64,000 nucleotides of DNA from JBPOFM01 sp051252455 (GCA_051252455.1 JBPOFM010000001.1:744001-808000), one strand, 5' to 3'; counted from the stretch's first letter, positions 26,312-35,327 are shown. Numbers and translations are program-made. The notes: generated from the sequence alone by a model not told the origin.

Positions 26312-27109
26312 ATGGTAAAAGAATTTGAATATAAAAATCAATGGGCACTTATTTTGGGTGGTTCCAGCGGATTGGGGCTTGCGACCGCAAAGAAATTGGC
26401 GAAGCATGGTATGAACATTTGCATTGTCCATCGCAATTCAAGAATTCAGGAAGAGGAAATTGCATCTGAATTCAAAATCATTAAAACCGAAGGAATTCAA
26501 TTTAAATCGTTTAATGTCGATGCTTTTAAAACTGAAAAACGAAATGAAGTGATTTCAGAATTAGCAAAAATTTTCAATGAAAACGATAAAATTCGAACCT
26601 TGGTCCATAGCGTTGCTAAAGGAAATCTGAAACCAATGCTTTCAGAAGACAAGCCAACCTTAAATTCGGATGATTTCAACCTAACCATCCATGCGATGGC
26701 CATCAGTTTGTATGATTGGACCAAAGCAATTTTTGAAGCGCAACTTTTTGCTGAAGATGCCAGAATTATCAGTTTCACAAGTGAAGGCAACACCAAAGCT
26801 TGGAAAAACTACGCAGCAGTTTCTGCAGCAAAAGTGACTTTGGAAGCCATAACCAGGAACATCGCGTTAGAATACGCATCACATGGAATTAAGGCGAACT
26901 GCATTCAAGCAGGCGTAACCAATACAGCCTCCTTAAGAATGATTCCAGGAAGTGAGGATATTATAAAACATTCGCTATTGAGGAATCCTAATAAACGGTT
27001 GACATTGCCAGAAGATGTTGCAAATGCGGTTTATCTTTTAAGTAAAGACGAAGCCAGTTGGATAAATGGTTGCGTAATTCCTGTGGATGGAGGCGAACAC
27101 ATCTCCTAA
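26312..27109 (+). CDS. FabL/FabI-like enoyl-[ACP] reductase (SDR family)
   Basis: A 265-residue Rossmann-fold enzyme. The nucleotide motif is GGSSGLGLATA (16-26). Instead of the classical SDR YxxxK, the active site reads Tyr167-x6-Lys174, the spacing of enoyl-ACP reductases. HSVAKG near residue 103 and the later AGVTNTASLRMIPG resemble FabL. The likely job is to reduce trans-2-enoyl-ACP during building of the cluster's acyl chain. ATG at 26312 was chosen over a TTG four codons upstream. A ketoreductase (FabG) is not obvious in this cluster, so that step may come from primary metabolism. Confidence 0.82.
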   Translation: MVKEFEYKNQWALILGGSSGLGLATAKKLAKHGMNICIVHRNSRIQEEEIASEFKIIKTEGIQFKSFNVDAFKTEKRNEVISELAKIFNENDKIRTLVHSVAKGNLKPMLSEDKPTLNSDDFNLTIHAMAISLYDWTKAIFEAQLFAEDARIISFTSEGNTKAWKNYAAVSAAKVTLEAITRNIALEYASHGIKANCIQAGVTNTASLRMIPGSEDIIKHSLLRNPNKRLTLPEDVANAVYLLSKDEASWINGCVIPVDGGEHIS

Positions 27110-27110
27110 A

Positions 27111-27125
27111 TTCCTGCGAAAGCAG
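27111..27125. repeat. short REP-like palindrome (TTCCTGCGAAAGCAG)
   Basis: CTGC/GCAG stem with a GAAA loop. A degenerate relative lies at 56139-56156, and a similar TTCCCAC/GTGGGAA hairpin at 27730. Such 'TTCCTGCGAAAGCAGGAA' palindromes are dispersed in many flavobacterial genomes. Confidence 0.5.
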
Positions 27126-27204
27126 TCCGACATTTTGGGAATAGCAATATTAAAATAAAGAGCAATATTTAAAGCAAAATCTAATTCAGTTATCAATATT
27201 AAAA

Positions 27205-27648
27205 ATGACCACAAAAGAAATCATATCCTTATTGCCTTACGAACAGCCATTTCTGTTCGTAGAGGACCTTTCGGAAATTTCAGAAGAAGCAATAACGGGT
27301 CATTATACATTTAAAGAAGAGGCATATTTCTATAAGGGACATTTTAAAGACCATCCAATCACACCAGGCGTTATTCTAACAGAATGTATGGCACAAATAG
27401 GTGTCGTTTGTCTTGGGATTTATTTATTAAAAGATCAAATTGACAACAATTTTCAACCACAAATAGCCTTGACTTCTAGCCAAGTTGATTTTTTTCTACC
27501 AGTATTTCCAGGTCAAAAGGTGACGGTTGTTTCAGAAAAGGAAGTCTTTCGATTTGGTAAATTGAGATGCAAAGTGAAGTTGTTCAATGAAAAAGGAGAA
27601 TTGGTCTGTAGAGGTATTATTTCAGGAATGATCAAAATTCCTACTTAA
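27205..27648 (+). CDS. FabZ-like 3-hydroxyacyl-[ACP] dehydratase
   Basis: A 147-residue hot-dog-fold enzyme. The catalytic signature is FYKGHFKDHPITPGVILTE, with His46 and Glu60 as the likely active pair, as in FabZ. It dehydrates 3-hydroxyacyl-ACP to the enoyl form used by the preceding reductase. It is dedicated to this cluster rather than general lipid synthesis, judging by position between the enoyl reductase and the ketosynthase. REP-like palindromes flank it on both sides. Confidence 0.88.
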   Translation: MTTKEIISLLPYEQPFLFVEDLSEISEEAITGHYTFKEEAYFYKGHFKDHPITPGVILTECMAQIGVVCLGIYLLKDQIDNNFQPQIALTSSQVDFFLPVFPGQKVTVVSEKEVFRFGKLRCKVKLFNEKGELVCRGIISGMIKIPT

Positions 27649-27729
27649 TAGAAAACTATCAACCTGAAATATTTGTTATATTTAGATAAAAGTAAATATT
27701 AAAGGTATTGCTGATTTTTAATAATAAGA

Positions 27730-27747
27730 TTCCCACTTTCGTGGGAA
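27730..27747 (+). repeat. hairpin just upstream of the ketosynthase start
   Basis: TTCCCAC and GTGGGAA form a 7-bp stem with a TTTC loop, ending 6 bases before the ketosynthase ATG. It belongs to the REP-like palindrome family and could also limit ribosome access; the latter is speculative. Confidence 0.5.
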
Positions 27748-27753
27748 ATAAAT

Positions 27754-29019
27754 ATGAATAGAGTCGTCATCACAGGAATGGGAGTTGTTGCGCCGAATGG
27801 TGTTGGGTTGGAGGCGTTCAGAAGAGCCATTAAAGCTGGTACTTCAGGTATAAAAGCACACAAAACGATGAAAGATGCGCTTTTTTCATGTTGTATCGCA
27901 GGAACTCCAGAGATTTCTGAAGAGAAAAAATTGGAGTATTTATCGCGATTGCAATTGCGCGGTTTCAATAGTACAGGTATTCTGTATGGCTGCATTGCAG
28001 GCATGGACGCTTGGAGGGATGCTGGATTGGAAATCGATTCAGATTCAAAAAATGATTATGATAGCGGTATTATTTTCGGAACCGGTACTTCTGGTATTGA
28101 TAAGTTTAGAGAAGCCATTTATAACCTAGATGCTGGTGATTTACGACGTTTGGGAAGCACGGTCGTTGTTCAAACTATGGCAAGCGGCGTGAGTGCGTAT
28201 TTAGGAGGGATTTTAGGTTTGGGGAATCAAGTTACGACCAATTCTTCGGCTTGCTGTACAGGAACGGAATCCATCATTTTGGGCTACGAACGCATCACTT
28301 CCGGTAAAGCAAAGCGAATGTTAGTCGGCAGTACTACTGACAGCGGCATTTATATTTGGGCAGGCTTTGATGCGATGAAAGTGATGACCTTCAGACATAA
28401 CGAAGCGCCTGAAAAAGGCTCACGGCCAATGAGCGCATCTGCCAGTGGTTTTGTACCAGGAAGTGGAGCAGGTGCAATGGTTTTAGAATCGTTGGAAAGT
28501 GCTCTCGAGCGAAATGCTACCATCTATGCAGAAGTCTTGGGTGGTCATGTCAATTCTGGCGGACAGCGTGATGGCGGCACATTAACAGCGCCAAATGCAG
28601 AAGCGGTGCAACGTTGCATCACCGAAGCGATGAAAAGTTCAGGTATTGAAGCGAAGGACATCGACACTATCAATGGACATTTGACAGCCACCTCAAAAGA
28701 TAGTCTAGAAATCGAAAACTGGACGAAAGCATTGAACCGCGCTGGAGATGATTTTCCACCTATTAATTCCTTAAAGTCGATGGTCGGACATTGTTTGTCT
28801 GCCTCTGGTAGCATTGAGAGTGTTGCAACTGTTTTGCAGTTGAAAGAGCAATTTGTGTTTCCAAATATTAATTGTGAAGATATCCATCCAGAGATTTTAG
28901 AATTGATCAGCGAGGATAAAATTCCAAGAAAATTAGTAGAGAAAAAAATGGATATTGCTGCAAAGGCAAGTTTCGGTTTCGGAGATGTCAATGCGTGCGT
29001 TATCTTTAAACGGTATTAA
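27754..29019 (+). CDS. beta-ketoacyl-[ACP] synthase (KAS II-like)
   Basis: A 421-residue condensing enzyme. The N terminus MNRVVITGMGVVAPNGVG is typical. The catalytic Cys167 lies in SSACCTGT; the two histidines lie in INGHLTATS, where family members usually read NAHGTST, and in KSMVGHCLSASG. All three catalytic residues are therefore retained. It extends acyl-ACP with malonyl-ACP, probably on the cluster's own carrier protein encoded next. The altered first-histidine loop (GHLTAT) suggests an unusual substrate compared with FabF. Confidence 0.9.
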   Translation: MNRVVITGMGVVAPNGVGLEAFRRAIKAGTSGIKAHKTMKDALFSCCIAGTPEISEEKKLEYLSRLQLRGFNSTGILYGCIAGMDAWRDAGLEIDSDSKNDYDSGIIFGTGTSGIDKFREAIYNLDAGDLRRLGSTVVVQTMASGVSAYLGGILGLGNQVTTNSSACCTGTESIILGYERITSGKAKRMLVGSTTDSGIYIWAGFDAMKVMTFRHNEAPEKGSRPMSASASGFVPGSGAGAMVLESLESALERNATIYAEVLGGHVNSGGQRDGGTLTAPNAEAVQRCITEAMKSSGIEAKDIDTINGHLTATSKDSLEIENWTKALNRAGDDFPPINSLKSMVGHCLSASGSIESVATVLQLKEQFVFPNINCEDIHPEILELISEDKIPRKLVEKKMDIAAKASFGFGDVNACVIFKRY

Positions 29020-29098
29020 TAATTTTTAATGAGCAGAATTAAGATGGCTTAACTCATAACCTATCTTGTATGCTCGAGCTTATATCAACAAATTTAAT

Positions 29099-29353
29099 AT
29101 GAAAAACGAAGAACTAATCGCAAGGCTTAAAGCCATCGTCGAACCTTATATACAAGATGAAGAGGCTTTTAAAAACCTATCTGAAGACACCAACTTTATT
29201 ACGGATTTGAAAATCAATTCTGCCAATTTGGTAGATGTCATTTTAGATGTGGAAGACGAATTTGACATTCGAATTGAAGATACAGAAATGGAAAAAATGA
29301 TTTCCGTAAAAGCCGCAATGGACATCATTAGCTCCAAAGTAAAAACAGCATGA
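29099..29353 (+). CDS. acyl carrier protein of the polyketide cluster
   Basis: An 84-residue acidic four-helix carrier starting MKNEELIARLK. The phosphopantetheine serine is Ser41 in DLKINSANLVD; most carriers read DSL here, so the Asp and Leu around the serine are replaced. VEDEFDI and a later ISVKAAMDII match helix III and IV. An in-frame start 11 codons upstream would add an unneeded tail and was rejected. The stop overlaps the PPTase gene by 4 bases, matching carrier and activator partners. Confidence 0.88.
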   Translation: MKNEELIARLKAIVEPYIQDEEAFKNLSEDTNFITDLKINSANLVDVILDVEDEFDIRIEDTEMEKMISVKAAMDIISSKVKTA

Positions 29354-29922
29354 TTGGTAATGACATTATCGATTTAAGTGTTGCCGGTGTCCATTCTAGA
29401 TGGCAGGAAAAACGTTTTTTGGATACGCTTTTTTCGGTTGAAGAGCAGGCGATGATAACAGCTGACGAGAATCGGTTTCATAATATTTGGCGACTGTGGA
29501 GTATGAAGGAGAGTGCTTATAAAATATATTCACGAACGCTCAAATCTTCAATTTTCAATCCCACACATTTCAATTGTAATATCAATTCTGAAACTTCAGG
29601 AACTGTTTCTTTTGATAAGCAAATTATAAATACAACGACAGAATGTAATGCTAATGTCATTTATTCTACTGCAAACCTTCAAAATATTCAATTGAATACA
29701 AGTTTAATATTGGAGGGTCATTCGCAATTCGAAAAAGCTCAATTTTTAAGAGAAAAGGCGATTCATGAATTTGCTAAATTAAAAGCTATTGACAATAAGG
29801 ACGTTTCAATAAAAAAAGACAGATTTGCAGTTCCACATTTTTGCATAAAGGAGAAGGCTCAAGATACTTTATTGACCTTGACACATCATGGTAGTTATGG
29901 TGGATTTGCTATTTCCTATTGA
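29350..29922 (+). CDS. 4'-phosphopantetheinyl transferase
   Basis: A 190-residue enzyme that transfers phosphopantetheine from CoA to the ACP serine. GNDIID (3-8) is the Mg-binding strand and WSMKESAYK (50-58) is the second signature with the catalytic Lys. The size fits the short AcpS/Sfp hybrid types in Bacteroidetes. It ends the cluster; its last 14 bases overlap the converging ABC ATPase gene. It probably activates the preceding ACP. Confidence 0.9.
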   Translation: MIGNDIIDLSVAGVHSRWQEKRFLDTLFSVEEQAMITADENRFHNIWRLWSMKESAYKIYSRTLKSSIFNPTHFNCNINSETSGTVSFDKQIINTTTECNANVIYSTANLQNIQLNTSLILEGHSQFEKAQFLREKAIHEFAKLKAIDNKDVSIKKDRFAVPHFCIKEKAQDTLLTLTHHGSYGGFAISY

Positions 29923-30826
29923 TAATTTCTAAATGAACCGATTGTCCCGTTGGAATTGATTCGTGATGCTCAAAAAATATAGATTGTCCGTTCAGGTCTG
30001 CCTGAATTAGAAAATTAACGCCCTTAAAATAGGCTTTTTTTACTGTGACCTCTAAAGCTGAATGGCCAACTGCCTTCAGTTGATGTGCATAAAAAATCTC
30101 ATTATTTATGACATTAAATTCACCGAAAAACGAAGCAATTAAGGGTTCTTCGGGGTTCTTGTAAAGTGTTTTTGGAGTATTGGTCGCAATGATTTTTGAT
30201 TCGTGAAGAACCACCATCCTATCAGCATATCCCAGTACATCTTCGCTATCATGCGTCGCCACGATGCAAGCGATTTTTTTAACTTTCAAATATCCAAAAA
30301 TGCTTCTTCGCAAAGATTGCTTCTGAAAGTTATCGATATGACTAAAAGGCTCATCCAACAGTAATAGTTCTGGTTCTTTTGCCAAGGCTCTAGCGAGAGC
30401 GACGCGCTGTTTTTGCCCACCGCTTAAGGTTTTGACTTTTGTTTTGGCGAATGGCGTTAATTCTACAACTTCCAATAGCTCTGCAATCCGTTTATGCTTT
30501 TCTTCCGGAAAAAAATTGGATAGATGTTTCCCAATGTTTTCTTCTACGGAAATGAAAGGCATCAATTCAAATTCCTGTGCGACGTATTTCATGAAGTCAT
30601 AACCTACCACCAAATTGTATTTTGGTCCTAAAATTTGGGTGTCTTTCCAAAACATCTCACCTTCGTTCAAATCATATTCACCATGAATCAACTTGAGGAG
30701 TGTAGATTTTCCAGAGCCACTTTCGCCAATTATGGAAACATGTTCACCAACTTCTACATTCAAATTGATAGCGTCCAAAACCATGGCTTCGGCATACTGA
30801 AAAGAGAGATTTTTAATTTGGAGCAT
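29909..30826 (-). CDS. ABC transporter ATP-binding protein
   Basis: A 305-residue ATPase. Walker A is GESGSGKST (about 37-45), the signature is LSGGQKQRVALARAL, and Walker B is LLLLDEPFSH. The C-terminal 80 residues resemble a small regulatory beta-domain as in PotA/CysA-type ATPases (ALEVTVKKAYFKGVNFLIQ), so an importer of spermidine, sulfate, molybdate or iron type is likely. No permease or binding-protein gene is adjacent. It converges on the PPTase gene with a 14-base overlap. Confidence 0.87.
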   Translation of the reverse strand: MLQIKNLSFQYAEAMVLDAINLNVEVGEHVSIIGESGSGKSTLLKLIHGEYDLNEGEMFWKDTQILGPKYNLVVGYDFMKYVAQEFELMPFISVEENIGKHLSNFFPEEKHKRIAELLEVVELTPFAKTKVKTLSGGQKQRVALARALAKEPELLLLDEPFSHIDNFQKQSLRRSIFGYLKVKKIACIVATHDSEDVLGYADRMVVLHESKIIATNTPKTLYKNPEEPLIASFFGEFNVINNEIFYAHQLKAVGHSALEVTVKKAYFKGVNFLIQADLNGQSIFFEHHESIPTGQSVHLEIINRK

Positions 30827-30900
30827 GTTACAAAATTAGCATAAAAAACTAAAGTCAACTTTGCAAAGATGAAACATTTTACAGATAACTTTAATTCATA

Positions 30901-30934
30901 AAAAAAGCTCCTATATCAGTGAATAGGAGCTTTT
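30901..30934 (-). terminator. terminator after the FG-GAP gene
   Basis: AAAAGCTCCTA and TAGGAGCTTTT form an 11-bp stem, followed on the minus strand by a T-run. It ends the cytochrome/FG-GAP operon. Confidence 0.88.
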
Positions 30935-30951
30935 GTAAATAAAAGTTATTG

Positions 30952-32997
30952 TTATTGTTTGATGAATTTTTGGCTTTTGATTGCATTGCCAAACATTAAT
31001 CTAAGAACGTAATTTCCTGTGCTCAATCCTGATACATCAATAGTATTTGATGTCAATTTAGAATTAAGAACACGTCTTCCGTTCATATCAAATACCGAGT
31101 AAATAGCATCATCCAAATTTTCTAGTGTGCTCAAATTCAATACTGTTTTTGTTGGATTCGGATATAAGATCAAATCTGTTACGGTTGATCCATTAGTGCT
31201 TAAGGTTGAACCTTCATTGATAACAATTGTATCATTGATAGTAGGATCTAAAACAATATCTACCACACCAGAAGGCCAAGACACTTTAATATAATCTATG
31301 GTGGTGTTTGTGCCAATTCCGAAATGTGTATTCAAACTATGCATGAATCTGAAACCTTCACCACTTCTTACATCTCTTATTTGAGTTCCTGTACTCGTTC
31401 CAAGTTCAACACGAGCACCAATTCCGTTTTTATTACTAAATCCTCCCTCTGTATTACCAATAGTAACAAGTTTTATCCAGTTGTTGGCATTTGTACTGTT
31501 TGTATAAATGCTACCATAAAAGAAGTCTAAAAAACCATCGTTGTTAAAGTCACCCATGGATCCAATGTCTGGAAGGGTTAAATCGTTGTTTACGTTAAAA
31601 GTTAAATCACCATTACCAAATAATATCGATCCGTTTGAATAGATGTCTAAAATTCCATCATTATCAAAATCTCCAGGGACATTTTCATGACCTATTCCAG
31701 CAGTACCAATATTAGCCCCATCAGTAACATCCGTAAATGTATTGTCACCATTATTTCGCATTATTTTGTGATCGTATCCAGTACTTGATCCAACATAAAC
31801 ATCCATATCGCCGTCGTTGTCATAATCACCCCAAGCAGATGACCAAGTTTGAATAATATCTGCCAAACCAGCTGATAAACCTATTTCCGTGTAAGTTCCG
31901 TTACCATCATTTCTATATAATTGATTGGTTCTTCTTGCTTCATTTCCACCGCATTTCGCCATAAACATGTCAATGTCACCATCATTGTCAAAATCAATCC
32001 AAACAGAGCCATAGTTACCACCAGAAGAATAATTACCCAAACCATTTGTGTTTGAATAAACCAGAGTACCTGAACCATTATTCATAAATGAGACACTCGG
32101 AGCAACATCATGACAAACAAAAGCATCAAGATTTCCGTCATTGTCTATATCGACAAAATTTGAACGTTGTGAAAATATATTTTGAGATCCTGAAATTTGC
32201 TCAAATGCAGTACCGTCCGCGTTCGCTTTCATAAAAGTTACACCATTTGTATCGCCATACAATAAGTCATTATATCCATTGGCATCCCAATCGCCTGCGG
32301 CTAAACTCCAAGAAGGTTGATAAGTAGCCGGAGTGGTTGCAATATTCACACTATTGAATCCACCTGCAGGTAATTGATAGTTAATGTTGATGTTTGATGT
32401 ACTAATAGATACCAAATCATCCAGAAAATCACCATTCATATCTACAACCGCTCGGTTAGAACCAGACGTTGAGATACTTTGCTGTGTAAAAGTAATAGGC
32501 GTGTGAGGTGGCGCTTCGAAATCATCTTCTGTCAAAGAAAAATCAAAATCGCTACTGTTATTCCAATTGTTGTCCCAAACAATATAATAGGCCTGACCAG
32601 AATAGGCGGCAAAACTAGCTACAGAAAGATAAGAGCTATTGTTGCTACCAACAAATGTACCTCCATCATCATCTCCTGCAACACAGGTCAATGAGCCGCA
32701 AACTCCTGTATATATTTGGAGACGTGTATCTTTGTCTCCGTTCACAGTTAAATCTGAGCTTACCGTGACTGTGTAATCTTGAGTAGGCACATATTTAATC
32801 CACTCGCCAGCTGTTGCATTGCTGCCATTTCCTCCGCTACAAATTGTTGGAGGCTGATCGCCATTGATTGTTCCAACACTATATGTGCCTTCTGAAATAG
32901 AAGTGGAATTAAAAGCGTCCGTACAAGAATTATAACTTTGTGCGTTTAGTAAAAATGCTGTCAAGCAAAATACTGATGATAGTAATGGTTTTTTCAT
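30952..32997 (-). CDS. type IX-secreted FG-GAP/ASPIC-UnbV repeat protein
   Basis: A 681-residue extracellular protein. After a signal peptide (ending LLNAQ), residues 22-155 form a beta-sandwich with paired cysteines. Residues 170-500 hold VCBS/FG-GAP-like repeats with Ca-binding DxDxDG loops such as DIDNDGNLD, DFDNDGDID and DYDNDGDMD. An ASPIC/UnbV domain (about 520-590, GIGARVEL and WPSG) follows, and a Por-type sorting tail (LILYPNPT ... KFIKQ) ends it. It is probably exported by the type IX system and anchored outside the cell. It shares an operon with the diheme cytochrome gene, 16 bases upstream. Confidence 0.88.
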   Translation of the reverse strand: MKKPLLSSVFCLTAFLLNAQSYNSCTDAFNSTSISEGTYSVGTINGDQPPTICSGGNGSNATAGEWIKYVPTQDYTVTVSSDLTVNGDKDTRLQIYTGVCGSLTCVAGDDDGGTFVGSNNSSYLSVASFAAYSGQAYYIVWDNNWNNSSDFDFSLTEDDFEAPPHTPITFTQQSISTSGSNRAVVDMNGDFLDDLVSISTSNININYQLPAGGFNSVNIATTPATYQPSWSLAAGDWDANGYNDLLYGDTNGVTFMKANADGTAFEQISGSQNIFSQRSNFVDIDNDGNLDAFVCHDVAPSVSFMNNGSGTLVYSNTNGLGNYSSGGNYGSVWIDFDNDGDIDMFMAKCGGNEARRTNQLYRNDGNGTYTEIGLSAGLADIIQTWSSAWGDYDNDGDMDVYVGSSTGYDHKIMRNNGDNTFTDVTDGANIGTAGIGHENVPGDFDNDGILDIYSNGSILFGNGDLTFNVNNDLTLPDIGSMGDFNNDGFLDFFYGSIYTNSTNANNWIKLVTIGNTEGGFSNKNGIGARVELGTSTGTQIRDVRSGEGFRFMHSLNTHFGIGTNTTIDYIKVSWPSGVVDIVLDPTINDTIVINEGSTLSTNGSTVTDLILYPNPTKTVLNLSTLENLDDAIYSVFDMNGRRVLNSKLTSNTIDVSGLSTGNYVLRLMFGNAIKSQKFIKQ

Positions 32998-33013
32998 AAT
33001 TAAAGATATTATA

Positions 33014-34120
33014 TTAATTGCAATTTTCAGTCAATGAGTTGATCCATGATTCTATAAGCGCCACCCCTTCATCGTGTCTAACAGTACGACCAAGTAATGG
33101 CATTCGTATTTCTTGAGCAACAGAATTAAGTCTTGCTGCCATAATTGAGCGTTGTGCATTTCCCGGATTGACAATATACGTCAGGGCAGGATCAAAAATC
33201 TCTTGTGCTTCGACACATACTCCCAAGTTAGTGATATCGGAAGATTCATTGAAAGCGAATCTTACAGGTCGATAATCACAATGTCTATTGTCAGAATGGC
33301 AATGTGCACAATTGATGTCTAAATAAGATCGAACTCTCATTCCCAATGGTTTAGAGCTATCTTCCCAATCTACAACAGTATTGATCGTGGAAGGATAGGT
33401 ATCTTCTAAATAACCAACTTCCACCCATTTATCAAGCTGATTCATAGTGCCAGCAACATAATTCATTGTACGATTTAAATTCTGTGGTTTTACACCAGTA
33501 GGAATCCCTATGTCATTTTCAGATTTATGGCATGTCAGACATTGTGCACCCGATGGCACATAATAATTGACATTTCTCTGAACACCATTATCCATAAATT
33601 CTATCGGCACAAAACTTCCATTTAAGTCAAAGGTTGCTTGTGTCTGCTCATTATTCCATTTATAATTAGCAAACACCCAACCGTCTTCTTTGAGAATCTG
33701 CAAACGTGTTTCAAGGACTTTCGTTTGTCCGTCAGGAAGCACATTATCATAATAAAAATTCTTGATGAGCATTGTTCCTATCGGAAAATCCAAAACCGAA
33801 TGATCATCTACATATGTAGCACTTACACCACTTGGCATCCATATAAAACGTTTTTTATGCGCATAATCTGTAAACAGCGGGGATATCAAATCATATGGTA
33901 GAACCCCATACACTGGACTTAAATCTTTTAAGATTCCTTCAAAAAAATTATATTCTGTAAGGGTCTGATAAGGAATTTGATCAATATCAAAATTCACTGG
34001 CGACACTTGAACCGGATTATCGTCAGTCTCTAACGACGTGTAACCATCATCATTTCCGCAAGAGAGTGAAGTCATCACTAAAAGAAACAGGCACAAATAA
34101 TTTGTGTAATCCTTAAACAT
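33014..34120 (-). CDS. SO2930-family diheme c-type cytochrome lipoprotein
   Basis: A 368-residue protein with a lipoprotein signal (SLSC near residue 21) and two c-type heme sites, CLTCH and CAHCH. The segments SPVYGVLPYDLISPLFTDYA and PSGAQCLTCHKSE match the SO2930-like family of unknown function. It is the first gene of a two-gene unit with the secreted FG-GAP/ASPIC protein. A role in electron transfer for an envelope process is plausible. One cysteine near the C terminus could add a structural bond. Confidence 0.88.
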   Translation of the reverse strand: MFKDYTNYLCLFLLVMTSLSCGNDDGYTSLETDDNPVQVSPVNFDIDQIPYQTLTEYNFFEGILKDLSPVYGVLPYDLISPLFTDYAHKKRFIWMPSGVSATYVDDHSVLDFPIGTMLIKNFYYDNVLPDGQTKVLETRLQILKEDGWVFANYKWNNEQTQATFDLNGSFVPIEFMDNGVQRNVNYYVPSGAQCLTCHKSENDIGIPTGVKPQNLNRTMNYVAGTMNQLDKWVEVGYLEDTYPSTINTVVDWEDSSKPLGMRVRSYLDINCAHCHSDNRHCDYRPVRFAFNESSDITNLGVCVEAQEIFDPALTYIVNPGNAQRSIMAARLNSVAQEIRMPLLGRTVRHDEGVALIESWINSLTENCN

Positions 34121-34140
34121 TTATAGTAAAATTTGGAATG

Positions 34141-34173
34141 CTAATATACAAAACCTTCCTATAAAACGGTCAA
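34141..34173 (-). promoter_or_regulatory. candidate promoter for the cytochrome operon
   Basis: On the minus strand a TTG is followed after 22 bases by TATATTAG, one mismatch from TAnnTTTG. The -7 element ends 20 bases before the cytochrome start. Confidence 0.4.
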
Positions 34174-34244
34174 TTAATTGGTTGTAAGACATGAATTTAA
34201 GGTTCAGTTGAATCAAATTTAAAATTTCACATTTAAAAATACAT

Positions 34245-35234
34245 TTAAACCAATTGATTTCTTAAAAGATGTTCTGCAATTTGAACTGTATTGGTAGCTG
34301 CGCCCTTACGCAAATTATCACTTACAATCCATAAATTTAAGGAGTTAGGCTGGGAGCCATCTCTTCGTATTCTACCCACAAAAACATCATCCTTTCCATT
34401 TGCATAAATTGGCATTGGATACGTGTTTGTGTCTAAATTATCCTGAACCGTAACACCATCAGTTTTGCTTAACAATTGACGCACATCACTGAGATCAAAA
34501 TCGTTTTCAAATTCGATATTGACCGCTTCACTATGACCTCCAGAAGTTGGAATTCTAACAGCGGTTGCAGTTACTGCAATCGTTCGGTCGTCAAGTATTT
34601 TTTGAGTTTCGCGCACCAATTTCATTTCTTCCTTGGTGTAGCCATTTTCTTCAAAAACATCACAATGTGGAATGGCGTTTTTATGGATTGGATAATGATA
34701 AGCCATTTCGCCTTTAATGCCAGCTAGTTCATTTTCCAATTGCTTAACTGCTTTTAAGCCAGTTCCTGTGATGGATTGATAGGTCGAAACGACAAGGCGT
34801 TTGATTTTATATCGTTTATGTAGAGGCGCCAAAACCATCACCATTTGTATCGTTGAACAGTTGGGATTTGCAATTATTTTATCTGCTTTGGTTAGTTGTG
34901 ATGCATTGATTTCTGGCACAACTAATTTCTTGGTATGATCCATTCGCCATGCGGACGAATTGTCAATGACAGTCGTGCCAACTTCAGCAAATTTTGGAGC
35001 CCATTCTAAAGATGTCTCTCCTCCTGCAGAAAATAAAGCGATTTCAGGTTTTTGCGAAACGGCTTCAGCCAGACCAATAACCTTATAGGTTTTACCTTGA
35101 AATAAAATTTCTTTTCCAACGGATTTTTCGGATGCAACTAGCATCAATTCCGTGAAGGGAAAATTACGTTCATCGAGAACTTTCAACATCACTTCTCCAA
35201 CCATGCCTGTGGCACCAACGACTGCTATTTTCAT
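34245..35234 (-). CDS. asd: aspartate-semialdehyde dehydrogenase
   Basis: A 329-residue NADPH enzyme that reduces aspartyl phosphate to aspartate semialdehyde for lysine, threonine, methionine and cell-wall diaminopimelate. The start VVGATGMVGEVML binds the cofactor. The catalytic cysteine is Cys126 in NPNCST, and the later GGHSEAVNIEF carries the active histidine. Length is typical. It has its own -7 box 20 bases upstream and is transcribed toward the cytochrome gene. Confidence 0.95.
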   Translation of the reverse strand: MKIAVVGATGMVGEVMLKVLDERNFPFTELMLVASEKSVGKEILFQGKTYKVIGLAEAVSQKPEIALFSAGGETSLEWAPKFAEVGTTVIDNSSAWRMDHTKKLVVPEINASQLTKADKIIANPNCSTIQMVMVLAPLHKRYKIKRLVVSTYQSITGTGLKAVKQLENELAGIKGEMAYHYPIHKNAIPHCDVFEENGYTKEEMKLVRETQKILDDRTIAVTATAVRIPTSGGHSEAVNIEFENDFDLSDVRQLLSKTDGVTVQDNLDTNTYPMPIYANGKDDVFVGRIRRDGSQPNSLNLWIVSDNLRKGAATNTVQIAEHLLRNQLV

Positions 35235-35253
35235 TTTTAATCCAATTGAATTA

Positions 35254-35261
35254 CAAAAGTA
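35254..35261 (-). promoter_or_regulatory. -7 box TACTTTTG upstream of asd
   Basis: An exact TAnnTTTG match on the minus strand, 20 bases before the asd start codon. Confidence 0.5.
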
Positions 35262-35290
35262 ACCAATATTTTAATTCCGTTTTTTAAAAT

Positions 35291-35327
35291 TTACCCAAAA
35301 AAGAACCCGAAACTTTCGAATCGGGTT
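35291..35327 (-). terminator. terminator after mscL
   Basis: AACCCGA and TCGGGTT form a 7-bp stem; on the minus strand a T-rich tract follows. It separates mscL from asd. Confidence 0.7.

Noticed and set aside
28545..28991. Minus-strand frame of 148 codons
   Set aside because: It is antisense to the ketosynthase gene, which has all catalytic residues.
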